DNA of 64,000 nt from contig NC_053116.1 of the NCBI RefSeq assembly GCF_010015445.1, positions 31,212,785 to 31,276,784 on the forward strand, given 5' to 3'. Each line of letters opens with the position of its first letter. The first letter of the stretch is position 1. The translations under genes and the position numbers were made by a program. This DNA comes from Perca fluviatilis. Taxonomy: Eukaryota; Chordata; Actinopteri; Perciformes; Percidae. The notes under the pieces are model-generated. The model saw only the letters and a program-made list of their open reading frames with translations. It ran no database searches and was not told the origin of the DNA. This document shows, piece by piece, positions 1 to 22,119 of this stretch.

Positions 1-78
1 TACATACACGCACATCTGGAATCTCGGTGTCTTTCAAGCTGTGCAAGTTCAATGTTATGTCCGTACTGCCCTCTGCAG

Positions 79-10234
<10,156 letters not shown>

Positions 10235-10261
10235 CTGGAGAAAGGTGATGGTTGCGGTGCT

Positions 10262-10297
<36 letters not shown>

Positions 10298-10986
10298 CTT
10301 ATATGCAGACACAGAAAGGCAGAAGAGTAAAAAACAGAGAGGTTGCAGGTGATTTTTTTTAACAAAGGTTGGGCAGTGTATGTACAGTCTGTACAAAATA
10401 TCTGAAAATCACACATACACGTTTTTTTACAGCTCCAGCTTTTGGACCATAGACTGTTTTTACAGTCTGTGGTATGAACTGATGACAAAAAAATATTTAT
10501 ATCATGGTGTCATCCTGTAATCCTAGTATAGTAATGGTTTCTGTGAACATGTTCTGTCACTGTCACATTGTTTTTTTTTCTAGTTTTTATAATGTATTTA
10601 GAGAGTTGCAGATCCCAAACCTGCCATTGTGATGTCACAAATGCAGAGCTGTTTGTATAATCTGTTGCCTTATGAAGCCTGAGTGCTTTATCCGTGCACC
10701 ACTTTCACAAATGAATGTCATAGCCCACTGATGTGATCTATATGTTCTTTTACATGCTTTTATATAGGGAAGATAATAAAATCATCACTGGGCTGCGGGA
10801 AGAAAAAAAAAGCCAGGATCCCCCTTTCAGAAAATCAAAACCACACCACACCACACTGAGAGAATGTGTTAATAAAAGCAACACAATCATGGTTTACATT
10901 TTGATTTCCCTATGACAACAGAAATAGGATTTACTCTCAGTCAGAGGAAGTCTACGATGGCAGGAAGGGCTAAAGTTTTTAATAAA
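10235..10986 (+). other. Probable calcrl 3' UTR (extent uncertain)
   Basis: AT-rich non-coding sequence follows the stop. Possible AATAAA polyadenylation signals are at 10775-10780, 10871-10876 and 10981-10986, with another at 13165-13170. Which is used cannot be read from sequence. A short CA repeat lies at 10264-10292. Confidence 0.4.
10264..10292. repeat. (CA)n microsatellite in the 3' UTR
   Basis: About 14 CA units lie just after the calcrl stop codon. Confidence 0.9.
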
Positions 10987-13020
10987 CACTTACAAACTTA
11001 ATTTTGTAGATCATGTTAGACTAATCAGCCCTTGAAAGGCAAAATGCAGTAAAGACCAGAATCTGACTTTGTGACATCTGTTTTACCATATAAACAGGTA
11101 TAATACTATATACTTTAGCTAGGTGTATAATTGCTGCTAAAACATGGTTGTAACATAAAAACTAAGCTAAAACCGAAACTGCAGTAATTAGACTCTGGTT
11201 TGCTAATGTGTTGGCTCTTGTCTAGAAGCCACCGTCACACTTAGGCCTACTGCACTCTCTGTCACAGATAGACAGCCAACACAACAGCTAAAGCAAGCGA
11301 TGTACTTCAAGTGCAAGCTAGCTGATGAAAAAGCCACAGCTAGCCTTAGCTTATGCTAAAAATAAAACTAAAAGTATTAACTGATTTTTCCAAGCTGTTA
11401 TCTGTAACTGAAAAATATCCATTTTGATGAATCTGATAATTCAGTTTGTTATTCCACATAACTAAATGAGACAGTTGTAAAAGTCAATGATGATGGAGAA
11501 AAACATTAACGCTAACGTAGCTAAAGTCATGCTAACTTGGCAGATATGACAAAAGAAATGCTATATCCCAACATTATTGCTGTAAAATGAGTTTGTTCAC
11601 TCTGCATGCTTACACAAATCTTCAGGTTGCCAAAATAATGAATTTACTTTTCTGGCAAGTAAGACCTTTTGAATGTGGAATGTATTATGTTGAAAGGGCT
11701 TCTGACTTTCATGTTTCATATGCACAGATCATGTAGTTGAGCTAAAGATAAAACCGTGGCAATCTCCTGGCTGCATGACAGCTAAACATTATGTTAAATA
11801 GTGTAGCTAATTTGTAGCAATAGTGTAGCAACTGATTAGAACTTATTTACTACCTGGAATGAAATGATGTGCTGAACATTATGGGTTACAACTCTCCTAA
11901 TTTAAACTGGGAGCAGAGCTTTGAGTGCAGCAGGATTACTGGTGCAGAGATAAAGCTGTGGAGTGCTGCAATAATTCCACTCCTACTGAATCTCAGTCAT
12001 TCTCTTCACTCACTCCATTAGAAACACTGGGTTTGGGGGGATTTTGGCAAAAAAAGTAGCACACATGCAATAAACATACAGTCACTGTGGTGTGTGTGAA
12101 ATAATTTATTTGAGGATGTGCACGTGTTTTTTACAAATAGTCCCTCCAACTTTGTTACAATTGGTGGGAAAAAAGGTTTTCACAATCCCACAATCTTCAC
12201 TTTGTATTATTTATTGTAATACAGTGGGAAATCGTAATGTGATATGAACCTTTATTACACTGAAAGTTTAGGACAAAAATAAATATGAGGCAGAGTTACG
12301 CATTTGGAATTCCATTTTTAAATGATTCTGTCTCAAATATAGTCTTTGACAGAACAAGACTGTGCCAAATTAATGTATACATTGTTAGGAATAAATCTTT
12401 TTTTCCATCTCTTATTAACTCCACTTCACCCCGCATTATTTGTCTGTTTATTATAAATGTTTATTATTTTAATGTCCCTTTTGCTTTGTAATTTTGGAAT
12501 GTTCTGTGTTATTATTGCTGTTAAAATGGTCTGTTTCACTATTTCTATTGTATAATTGTTATATGCTTTTTTTGCAAATACAATTCACTGCCACTTCAAT
12601 GAGAGATAATGTAATAGCTTTTCCATTGCATGTGTACCGTGCTGTATGTACACTGGCAGGGTACAGTACCAGCACCTTTTCAGTTTCCACTGGAATACTG
12701 AGCAAGTCTTATAAAGGGAGCTGGTAGTAAATGTATTTTGGTGTTCTTCCAGGATGCATCCAGACACAACATACTGGGAATACTAAGTACTAGTGTGAAT
12801 ACAGCAGGCTACACTGATGCATAGGGAATCAAACACAATTGTGGTAAGAAAACAGCAGTATGAGAAAGCTCTGTGAAAGAGCGGTGGTTCTCTCACTCAT
12901 TCTGCACAGGGATCCCACCCTGTACACTTTTGCCAATGCTGCCCAGTAGAGAAACAGCTGTCATGGACATATTTGTAAAGAAAATTGAAAAACATTCCAA
13001 TAAAATGTCAAAAGAAATCA
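10987..13020. other. Intergenic, no gene seen
   Basis: AT-rich non-coding sequence directly downstream of calcrl. Several short open frames (for example 12285-12491 and 12494-12727) have no recognisable motif or splice structure. Part of it may be a longer 3' UTR. Confidence 0.5.
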
Positions 13021-13032
13021 GTTTAAACATAT

Positions 13033-13035
<3 letters not shown>

Positions 13036-13116
<81 letters not shown>

Positions 13117-13141
13117 ATTATTATTATTTTTTTTTTTTTTT
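13036..13141. repeat. (TA)n then (ATT)n and poly-T
   Basis: About 38 TA units are followed by ATT units and a T run, a compound AT microsatellite. Confidence 0.97.
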
Positions 13142-13737
13142 CAACACTGCCATTAATGTGTGGAAATAAAGTTGTTTGTACATAAACCTGTGGTATTCTG
13201 GGTGAATGTTATTTCTGAGTGAAAATATTTCATCTGTGCCACAGTATAATTGATGTTACAGTACTGTACTGCACTTAATAGGTATTTCCACTGCTCCTTT
13301 ACTCCTTTAGTCTACTTCACAATTACAGTGGACAATATTGTCTTTTTTATATTTTGCTAGTACATTTGCAGATTGATTTTCATACAAAATAATAAAAAAA
13401 ATGTGATGGTTTGATATAGATTTAAACTGACAGCATATTAAATAGTTAAAATGAGCTCCACCTTGACCTTCTAGTAAATGAGATTTTATATTGCTCTAAT
13501 TAAGTAAAGGATCTGAGCACTACAGTAGGCAGGGTGTGTAGCCAGAAAGGGCGGGGCCGGGCCCATGGTAGAGAGGTTATGTGAGGACAATATTTCTTTT
13601 ATGGAATCCCCTCTTCAAACAGAATTCATCTAAGCAACATGTTAGGGAACTAGTCAGGCAAGGTGGGCAGTCAACTATTATCTCCACAATGCTGTTTTGT
13701 TGTTATTGGTAGTTACAGATTTAGCTGCTGCTGTTGG

Positions 13738-13785
13738 ATGGATTGATTGATGGATCGATTGATTGATTGATGGATGGATGGATGT
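13738..13785. repeat. Tetranucleotide repeat (GATT/GATG)
   Basis: Alternating gatt and gatg units with one cga interruption. Confidence 0.85.
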
Positions 13786-13856
13786 TGCATGGATTTCTCG
13801 GCAACGTCATCACTGCTTGCGCACGCGACCGGGGGGGCAGAATGAAGACGTGTTTC

Positions 13857-14033
13857 TTTCTTTATTTTCTTTTATGTTATTCTTTATGTTGATTTGTAAG
13901 GTGTAAGCTCCTAGGTTTTGTTTATATGCTCGACCCGAGGAAAAAGCTCAGTTTTTTTGAGGTGGATTTGTGATTGTGCCTTGTTTGTTTGTATATCTGT
14001 ATTCTGAAAGAATGAACAATAAAAAAATTTAAA
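13857..14033 (+). mobile_element. 5'-truncated retroposed fragment with 12-bp TSD
   Basis: AAGACGTGTTTC occurs exactly at 13845-13856 and again at 14034-14045. The 177 bp between end in an A-rich tail (caataaaaaaatttaaa). A perfect 12-bp duplication plus an A-rich 3' end is the signature of LINE-mediated insertion. The body has no coding sequence and looks like a LINE 3' end. The parent family is not identified. Confidence 0.8.
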
Positions 14034-14265
14034 AAGACGTGTTTCATGTAGCTAGTAGTAGTAGCATAGTGTAAGTAAAGTGCTTTCTGCCTCCGGTATG
14101 CGCACGCACCCAGTAATGTTTGTAAACAGGAAACCCGTGTATTAGTTTTTGCTGTTCACATCATATATGTCAATGGTTCACATCATGGTTCACATCATCT
14201 TGGGTCCAAATCGTGGTCCAAATGCACAATTGTGCAGTAAATTACTATCGTGTCATACATTGAAG

Positions 14266-14271
14266 AAAAAA
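14266..14271 (-). terminator. Pol III terminator of tRNA-Gln
   Basis: T6 on the - strand lies 4 nt past the tRNA 3' end, adequate for RNA polymerase III termination. Confidence 0.85.
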
Positions 14272-14275
14272 GTTG

Positions 14276-14347
14276 AGGTCTCACCGAGATTTGAACTCGG
14301 ATCGCTGGATTCAAAGTCCAGAGTGCTAACCATTACACCATGAGACC
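14276..14347 (-). tRNA. tRNA-Gln (anticodon TTG)
   Basis: Read on the - strand, the 72-nt gene starts GGTCTCA and pairs with TGAGACC before discriminator T. The D arm has TGGTGTAATGGTTAGCA (A box). The anticodon stem CTGGA/TCCAG closes loop CTTTGAA, giving TTG, which reads CAA. The T arm CCGAGTTCAAATCTCGG contains the B box. A run of six T follows 4 nt downstream on the - strand (14266-14271), a Pol III terminator. All stems pair and there is no intron. It appears intact and stands alone. Confidence 0.95.
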
Positions 14348-14917
14348 TAACGGTACCGTCCGCACTGCTCGTTCCGTTCTTATTCATAATAGGAGCGTCT
14401 GGAAAACCATTGACGTTGAAATTGACGCTTTTCACGGGCACATGGCATACTATTTACAGGATAATCAAACAGTTCTCACTTTCAATTCGTGGCGTGGCGT
14501 GGCGTATATATTGCAGTGTTTGTGCTGTGCTTGACAGCTTACGTTGCCTTGCCTCCAGTAGAGGGTGATAGCGTGCCGTTGGAGTGGTGTGCCTTAAAGC
14601 GCCCTCTGTTATTTGTGTGTGTAGTGAATTTCGCAGTTTAGTGTGAGAGCTTTTTGGTGTCCTGGTGTAACCCTCCTCCCTATTTATGAATTGTTGAATG
14701 GTCGCTGTAACAAATTATATGGTCTTATTTTATTTTGTATTTTGTTAAAGGTGAAACTGTGTGCTGAGGGGCTCCACCCTGAAGAAGGCTGTTACAACAA
14801 TAAGTTGGAGGCCCCCCTGAATTGACTCTGAGGACCCCTTAGGGGTCCTGGACCCTCTGTTAAAGATCCCTGGTAAAACTGAACCTACTGTGGACGCAAA
14901 ACTCGCAAAAAACACAA

Positions 14918-15640
14918 ATGGGTCTCTCTTTGCCAGTGCTTGGTTTGTCCGTTCTAGGCTACAGTAAGGTTTGCACCTTTGTCAGTTGCAGGGCATGGAT
15001 GTATTATAAGAGCAGTAGCAGGGATGTAAAGCTACCTGCTAACTGGAATAGCTTCATTGAAATGGATGAAAACATTTTGATGAAAACAGACCTAGTTCTA
15101 TCAAATGAGTTTGAGAAGCATGTGCACACCCATGGTCAGGAATTTGTTAGTGGAAGGTTGGATGATCCTGAAAAGGTGGCATCAGCAGCTGGGCATGATG
15201 TTTCTCACCTACAGGCTACACCTGAAGCTGATACCCGCATACTCTGACATGCAGCTGATGCAACAACCAAAGGTATCAGAGGCTCATCATTCAATGCCGG
15301 GAACATAGGCCCGGGGCACAGATGTGCTGGTGTTACTTTTTTGCGTTTCCACACAAACCGAGCCAAGAAATTTTGATGAAAGAAGGAACAGCCAAGAAGC
15401 CATCAAAGTTCATGATATCAAAATGCCAAATGAGATGCTTGATGGTCTGTTGGCACTTCATGCTATCGCTGGATGTGAGGATGAAGTAACAAGTCCAGCT
15501 AGCACCAAGTCCAGCTACTCTATCTTTGCAAAACAGTGTGTATGCAAAATCAAGCAGCAACTCAATCCATGTAGTTTGCTGTGCCGTGTTTACGAAACTA
15601 AAAGCCAATGTTGATACTTTGCCACCAACAAGGAATGCTT
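14918..15640 (+). pseudogene. Decayed transposon-associated ORF (EADTRI / TDVLVLL type)
   Basis: Fragments in shifting frames read LKTDLVLSNEFEKH-like text, SAAGHDVSHLQATPEADTRI, TDVLVLLFCVSTQTEPRN and MPNEMLDGLLALHAIAGCED. The order EADTRI, TDVLVLL, LLALHAIAGC resembles an uncharacterised protein family repeated in fish and invertebrate genomes (recognition from memory). At least two frameshifts or stops break it (near 15246 and 15308-15330), so it is dead. It is possibly one part of the same element as the next entry. Confidence 0.5.
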
Positions 15641-16380
15641 GACATTGAACATCATGGGGGGCCACTATCAAACAAAGATTTAGAAAAACACAAGGTGGAT
15701 GGCATGATGGTCCCCTGATCCTGAAGTCTGCCACAATACAGCTTTATGTGGCAGTTGACCTCCTCACTGATGAGATACAGAGACGCAGGAATTGCTGCAG
15801 CCTCTCAGGCCTCTGCTCAAGACATATGTTAGGAGATGAATGTGAAGGCTGTACTTAAAGAAAAGAGGCTTAGGAGCATAAGGAAACACTTTGCCAATGA
15901 AGAACACAGACAAGCCTATCGGCGATGCCATAAAGAGGCTGGAAACTGCATTCTTTAATGTGGTTGTGGACAACACCATTGAGTCATGAAAGGAATGGTT
16001 TGACACACTGGGTGAAGTGAGAGCAAGATTTGGAGTGCTCCTTAACTTCAAAAAGCTAGACGGTGAGGCATTGTCCAACCAGTGCGACAAGCTCTGCAGC
16101 ACATTAAGCACTAGAGATGAAGATGACATTGATGGAAAGGAACCGGCGCTTGCAATCCGAAACTTGCCAAGCCTGCCTTGGGATCACATGACTTCACTGG
16201 AGCTTTTCTCTTTCATCCACAAAAAGTAGCTGACAAAACTTTACCCCAGTCTGTGGATTGCCCTGCAAATTGCCTTCTCTCTCCCTGTGACTGTGGCGGC
16301 AGCAGAGAGGAGCTTTTCAAAGCTGAAGCTCATTGAGACCTACCTGAAGTTGTCCTACTCACATTTCACTTCTTTGTTAG
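15640..16380 (+). pseudogene. Decayed hAT/ZMYM-like transposase fragment
   Basis: Broken frames give DEIQRR, LCSRHMLGDECEG, RFGVLLNFKKLDGEALSNQC and, after a stop at 16227, LYPSLWIALQIAF then LPVTVAAAERSFSKLKLI. The last is the hAT C-terminal dimerisation motif seen in ZMYM/TTF-type transposase relatives. Several stops and frameshifts. No 5' exon or promoter evidence, so a transposon remnant rather than a host gene. Confidence 0.7.
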
Positions 16381-16709
16381 GCTCACCTCCTCGACTTGGA
16401 AATTTGAGATGTGCTACCTTTTCACAATTTTTTTTTTTAATACGCTCATTGGATCCTCAGATTGAACCGGAGATATGTCACTCCTTCTTAGCTTAAATAT
16501 GTCAGTAGTTGGGTTGAAGTTTTATACCAGTTTTGAAGTTAGCGTGAAATTGGCATGCTGACTGTGGAAATGTCACCATGCTGGTGAAGTGAATGTTCAT
16601 TTCACTACTATAAGCCATCTCCAATGTCGTTTTCAAGAATTTGGCAGTACAGTACATCTAACCAGTCACTACCGCAGGCAACGTAACCGCAACCCCTCCA
16701 ACCCAAGAC

Positions 16710-17163
16710 TAGGGGTGCAATATTTAGATCGGATATCGGTCCCGATATTGACAAAATATCCCTGACAAAAAATTATATTTAGATCGGATATCGGTCCCGA
16801 TATTGACAAAATAGCTGGATCGGGTATTGGAAAAATTAACAGATCCACGGGCCGATTCGGTTTTGTTAGTTTTTTTTCCCTCTGTCGCACATGTATCACA
16901 TGCTGGAAGAGTTGACTGTACAAATAAATATGAATTCAATACATTACATCTATGTTATTTTGTCTTATATAGGAAAGTGATGTTTAGTTATGAAAGTCTG
17001 GTGCCTATAATCTCTTCCACATGGTGGAAGGAAGGTATAAGGTGAAAGGTATACACTGTATTATTAATTCAACAACGCTATCGGATCGGTATCGGGTATC
17101 GACAGATACACAAAGCCCAGGCATCGGTATCGGGACTGAAAAAGTTGGATCGGTGCATCCCTA
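16710..17163. mobile_element. hAT-type MITE with 8-bp TSD (7/8)
   Basis: The left end taggggtgcaatatt and the right end ggatcggtgcatcccta are imperfect inverted repeats. The flanks CCCAAGAC (16702-16709) and CCCAGGAC (17164-17171) differ at one base. The interior is full of TCGGTATCGG-type words and has a local direct duplication (about 16728-16764 versus 16779-16812). Confidence 0.85.
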
Positions 17164-17239
17164 CCCAGGACCTCCACATCTAGCGTCTTCACTTGCAAGA
17201 CTATAGCCACCTGGACAGCTGATGCAACAGTTGGTTTGC

Positions 17240-17512
17240 ACAACCAAAAACTTTCACCACAAACCGTCAAACAGACGGTTTAAATAAATTTAAATAAATG
17301 ACAAAGTGACGCACGTTTGTCACGGAAGTAAAGGCTGGACTACAGTAGAGCTGTTTGGAGCAGTTTGTGAAAAGTGTTTTCTCTGGGAGATGAAGTCCCT
17401 TTGGGGTGGACTTTTTTTTACTTTGTAAACCTATAACGTGCACAAAAAAGATATATAACACAATAAAGGAAAGGGAAAATGCCAAAAAGCATAATATGAG
17501 CACTTTAATATA
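17240..17512. mobile_element. Fragment of a TTAA-ended repeat, abutting the next element
   Basis: Its right terminus gcataatatgagcacttta also ends the copy at 61526-61546. An internal block (about 17334-17380) is inverted relative to 61163-61215. It is non-coding and lies directly upstream of 17541. Confidence 0.5.
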
Positions 17513-17540
17513 AAATAGTTGCGCAGTATAGGTTTAAAGT

Positions 17541-18072
17541 TTAAAGGTCCCATGGCATGAAAATTTCACTTTATGAGGTTTTTTAACATTAATATGCATT
17601 CCCCCAGCCTGCCTATGGTCCCCAATTGGCTTGAAATGGTGATAGGTGTAAACCGAGCCCTGGGTATCCTGCTCTGCCTTTGAGAAAATGAAAGCTCAGA
17701 TGAGCCGTTCTGGAATCTTGCTTGTTATGAGGTCATAACAAGCAAGGTTACCTCCCCTTTCTCTGCTTTGCCCGCCCAGAGAATTTGGCCAAACCATGAG
17801 AGAGAGACATCATGGCTTTCAAACGAGAAAAGTGGCAGTTGGTCATGGCCACACCCCCACCATCCACCTTGCCCCCCTCTCTCTTCCTCAATAGCTAGAG
17901 ACACAAAAATGGCACATCCAAAGGAAAACTCATTGTGGGACTGGCTCTAGTGGCTGTAATTCTGCACCAAGGCTGAATTTCGGGAAAGAGACTTCAGATA
18001 TAGTATTAGGGGACCACTACACTAAGGTCTATATAAAAGCATCCAAAGAGCACCATGTCATGGGACCTTTAA
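17541..18072. mobile_element. TTAA-flanked MITE with 19-bp inverted ends
   Basis: The left end ttaaaggtcccatggcatg and the right end catgtcatgggacctttaa are inverted with one mismatch, and TTAA is at each end. An internal inverted block cttgcttgttatgagg / tcataacaagcaagg could form a hairpin. It has no transposase and is consistent with a piggyBac-type non-autonomous element. Confidence 0.85.
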
Positions 18073-19274
18073 TATATTCTAAAATAAATTCAGATTACCA
18101 CGGTCACTGAACTTCTGCATTACAGTCAAAGAAGTGTGATTGTTTTGCTGCTCTCTGCTTCCCTCTCTCTCTCTCTTTCTCTCTCTCTCTCTGTCTCTGG
18201 CCCATAGCCTACAGCTCCATCCACTGGTAGGTGCTGCAAGGACACGTTAACCTGATGTCCCAGGGCTTAGTCTATACTAACAGCTTAATGCACACACAGA
18301 CTCAGCTCTACATCACAATCCCTAACACGTGAGCAGACAACTCCCACTTGAGCTGCTGATTGTTTAGCACCATTAAACACCCGTACATATACACACATAT
18401 ACAGACCGAGATGATTAGGCATCTGCATACACACAGACGGATACACAAACACGTTTAACCAGCTAAAATGGATGGGTGGTAAATCAATGTGGTGCTGGAC
18501 TATGGATGCAGGAATGTGACTGAAATGAATCCAGTATATGTCAGGCTGCCTGATTAAACAGAATGTCATCACTGGCTCAACCTATATGCTGGAAGTAAAC
18601 CATACAGAAAGACAATAATACTGTATGGCTATTTGTTTTAAATCCTCCCTGCTATGTGATTTACAATGGCATACAATTATCCTAAACAATCAATCCTGTA
18701 TAAGAACATGTCAAGAGCAAATCATTTTACCCATGGGATCACAAAAAATCAAATCACTACAATTCTATATTGTGAAAGTGGTCCAGACAGAATAATGAAT
18801 GAAAATGAAATGTTTTCTCATAATGGAATTCCAGTTTGCTCTATTTCCTTGACAGATGGCGTGAAGTGTCCAAGAGGGAAGAAACGTAAGCACAGGTGTA
18901 AATATACCACATAGATAGCACACACAGAACATGCTGTACAGGCATACTCACACATACTGTAGGCACACACGTAAATAGACGAGTCTCTGTTTTCCTCTCC
19001 CCCCCGTGTAATCCCAGGCTGTCTAATTTGGGCTAAATCCTATTTTAGAGATAATCTAAATTTTTGCCTAGAGTTGGTCAACATTCTGACCCCAGTGAGA
19101 TAAGACGGATTGTGTGCTATGCTACAGTACTTGTCTTTTCTTCTTTTATTTTTAAATACATGATTTTGTTTATAGTAGATCTTTATAATATGTATAATCT
19201 AGTTTTAATTAGACAAAGTCATTTATCTATGATGCATCTATACTGCTGTGACACTTCAATTTCTCTGTGTGAGA
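18073..19274. other. Intergenic, no gene seen
   Basis: Contains a CT-rich microsatellite (18160-18198) and otherwise unremarkable AT-rich sequence. Short open frames have no recognisable domain. Confidence 0.5.
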
Positions 19275-19818
19275 TTAACACTTGTGTTATCCTCCCGGGT
19301 AAAAAATAACAAATTTTCAGGTCCTGTTTTTAAATGTTTTACGCTTCTTTCCACATTTTGCTTTTTTCTACGTTTTATTTCAATGTTTTTGGCACTTTTT
19401 TCCCCCCTATTACCACCAGTATATTCACCACTAGAACCAACTTATTAACACTCGTTTTACACTCATTTGTGGAATTCCTGGTCAATGAACCTCATGTATA
19501 TGAAATGATCACATTTTTGTGTAAGAAAAAAGCAGAAATTATGAATGATTTTGACGTGATTTGAAGTTAAGATGAGATGAATGAAGGTAATGGATAATGA
19601 CAGATATGTCAAAGGTTAGTCAGGATAATGCTATAAAATAAATAAAACACCCAGTATTCCACGAAAGGAAAGATTTGATCCTTCATTTCACTTGTGAAGA
19701 GCGTTGTATGGAACCATCCATGTTATTTTGGGGCAATTTGGTTGAAAGAAACCCAAATGTCTGATGTAGAAAGTTTGAAAACAGGTCAAATTGGACCCGA
19801 GGACAACAGGAAGGTTAA
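19275..19818. mobile_element. TTAA-flanked MITE, second copy of the 7765 family
   Basis: The left end ttaacacttgtgttatcctc and the right end cgaggacaacaggaaggttaa are imperfect inverted repeats with TTAA at both edges. It shares aaacccaaat-like and gaggacaaca words with 7765-8135. Confidence 0.7.
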
Positions 19819-19855
19819 TAAAGTTGATCTTATATTATCACTTGCTCGATCAAGT

Positions 19856-19966
19856 GAAGAAGAAGAAGAAGAAGAAGAAGAAGAAGAAGAAGAAGAAGAA
19901 GAAGAAGAAGAAGAAGAAGAAGAAGAAGAAGAAGAAGAAGAAGAATAAGAAGAAGAAGAAGAAGAA
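19856..19966. repeat. (GAA)n microsatellite
   Basis: About 36 AGA units with single interruptions. The poly-Glu, poly-Lys and poly-Ser frames here are artefacts. Confidence 0.97.
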
Positions 19967-19967
19967 C

Positions 19968-20050
19968 AAGGCATGCTTTGTGAGGACTTGAACCAGCAAA
20001 CGTCCTGTTCCCAAGCCAGATACACGTCCCCGCGGACTGAGCCCCGAAAG
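19968..20050 (-). repeat. Possible tRNA-like SINE head
   Basis: On the - strand it reads GGGGCTCAGTCCGCGGGGAC and later TGCTGGTTCAAGTCCTC, loosely A- and B-box-like, followed by the TTC repeat as a tail. The arms do not fold into a proper tRNA. Confidence 0.35.
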
Positions 20051-20923
20051 GTAAGGTGGTGGTCAGCCATTTCCATATTGGCTCAGGGTCACATGCCACA
20101 AAGGGTTTCTAAAACCTGACCTGGGAGCAGTCCAAACAAACCACTGGTCAGTGGGTCACTGCGAGTCAGCAGATTTCCCTTTAGTCCAGTTTTAGATTTT
20201 GTTGACTTAAATCAATTCAAAGGACAAGTGTAAGATACAAAAAATAGCTCCTCTCCCCCTGAGGAAACCCAAATCAGTTCCAGAGCTAGATTATCATTGT
20301 TTTTTTATTTATTTTTTCCCCTTCAAAATAACTTTATTGACATGTGTACATCTGACCACTAGATTAATGTAGTTTAGATGTGGTTTTAAAAACTGTAAAT
20401 AGAAAGTCAATTATATATAAGTGAAAAAAAGGGATGTAAATGTTAAATATAAACAAGGTTGATTGCAACATTAACCTATATAGATATTAGGTACACAATT
20501 CAATTGATATTCTTCACATTTTATACACATTCTAATATAAATACAATAAAAACAAAATTGCAAGCCAGAGACGTTTGTGTATGTAGCCTACATGTATTTT
20601 ATTTCTTTGCGTTAAGAAATAATAAGTAAAGCCTTAAACATCAGCAATTAGAAATATGTATGAATTCTAAAGCTAGAAATTCAGTACAAGAAAGTCATCA
20701 AGTGCATGCTTTAAAAACACCTGCCAGTCATTTTTCACATCCTTTTAATCATATGCTCAGGACATTTACAGTGAAAGAAGAAGCCGAGAAAGGCAACAAA
20801 AGAACTGAGATTTTAGCTATTATAGACATAAAAGACGTGTCAGTTATTAATGGTTTTAAAGGCTTGTTAAAAGAATTATGTGAAATTTCATGACATTTCC
20901 TTCTTAAAACGTTTGGATTGCTG

Positions 20924-21098
20924 GGGTGGCCTCTAGCTCACCCGTTAAGAGCATTCGCCCCATGTTGGCAGAGTCCTGTAGCGGCGCCCTTTGCTGCGTG
21001 CCGTCCCCCATCTCTCTCCCCCTTTTCCAGTCTATCCACTGTCACTATATATTAAAGGGAAAAGCCCCCCCAAAAAATGATCTTTAAAATACAAACAA
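20924..21098 (+). mobile_element. tRNA-derived SINE lacking its B box, 18-bp TSD (16/18)
   Basis: The head GGGGTGGCCTCTAGCTCACC carries the A box, then ATGTTGGCAGAGTCCTG, a C/T-rich middle and an A-rich end. The flanks aaaacgtttggattgctg (20906-20923) and aaaacttttggattcctg (21099-21116) match at 16 of 18 bases. The GGTTCGAATCC box expected between the head and cccttTGCTGCGTG is missing, apparently an internal deletion at GCGGC repeats. Confidence 0.8.
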
Positions 21099-21116
21099 AA
21101 AACTTTTGGATTCCTG

Positions 21117-22080
21117 AGGTCAATTTGGCTGAAATGATGAGCCTATTTATATGTAAGGCACCTTGAGATTTTTTCAGCTACTCGGGTGTCTAAATCGAGG
21201 TTGATTTATACCAGCGTTACGATGAATTCAATGTTAAAAGCTTTGTTTCAATGTCAGTAGGAATATACTGACACACAGCTACTCATACATCAGAATTAGC
21301 ATAAAATAACATGTTTTTTCTCTCTTATTCTCTTCCTTTCACCCCATTTTGTTTGGTCTACGCCCATTGTGTCTACCATGATGTTCCAGTTAGATACAAC
21401 ATCTTTAACAATGTCTATTGAGAGTGAAAGTAAAGGATAAATGTTCCTGGTATTTAGGCTTTGATTTCAGCGTCCCATCCCATATCGGACCCTGGGCACT
21501 TGAAACCTGCCTGTGGCCTGTGATCATGTATGTCATAATTTTCCTTATTTATTTTTACATTATTTCAAGAGATGTATAGAGATATAGATGTGTGCTAATT
21601 TGTCTTAAGAGTCGAATGAAAGTTAACAGTTAACAAGAGAACTTTCTGTTTAACTTTACAGGCTATGTACTTGACAGAAGCGTCTTGCTGTGGTTTGCCT
21701 GGTTTGTTTTTAATGGGATGAGATTGACAGGAGGTGGTTCCCAGAGTTAACCGCTGAGAATGTTTGTTATTGGTTGAAAGATTTATTTTGGAGATGAAAT
21801 TGGACACAGAGTGTATCGGAAAGTTTAGCTTAAGCTTGTTTTATTTACCCCTCCAGTCTTTTCTCAGCTTACAGTGTTCCCAAAAGATTTCTTCAATTTG
21901 AACCAGTAAATGAAGCTTTTTAGTGAGTGTTTGCTGCCAGGTTATTAGCATCAGTGCTGTGCACAGACTATATAAAAAAAAAAAATGGGACACCTCATGT
22001 CACTTCTGCAGTGGTGGACTGAGGCTGTCAGAAGAGCAGGGGCAATAAAAACAAAAAAGGACACCAGCTGCATGTAGGGC
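21117..22080. other. Intergenic, no gene seen
   Basis: AT-rich sequence without recognisable coding or repeat structure. Confidence 0.5.
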
Positions 22081-22119
22081 GGCCTTTATGGCACTGCATC
22101 ACATTCTCTACACTGAAAA

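Noticed and set aside
19786..20099. Poly-Glu, poly-Lys, poly-Ser and poly-Leu frames
   Set aside because: They are frames of the GAA microsatellite.
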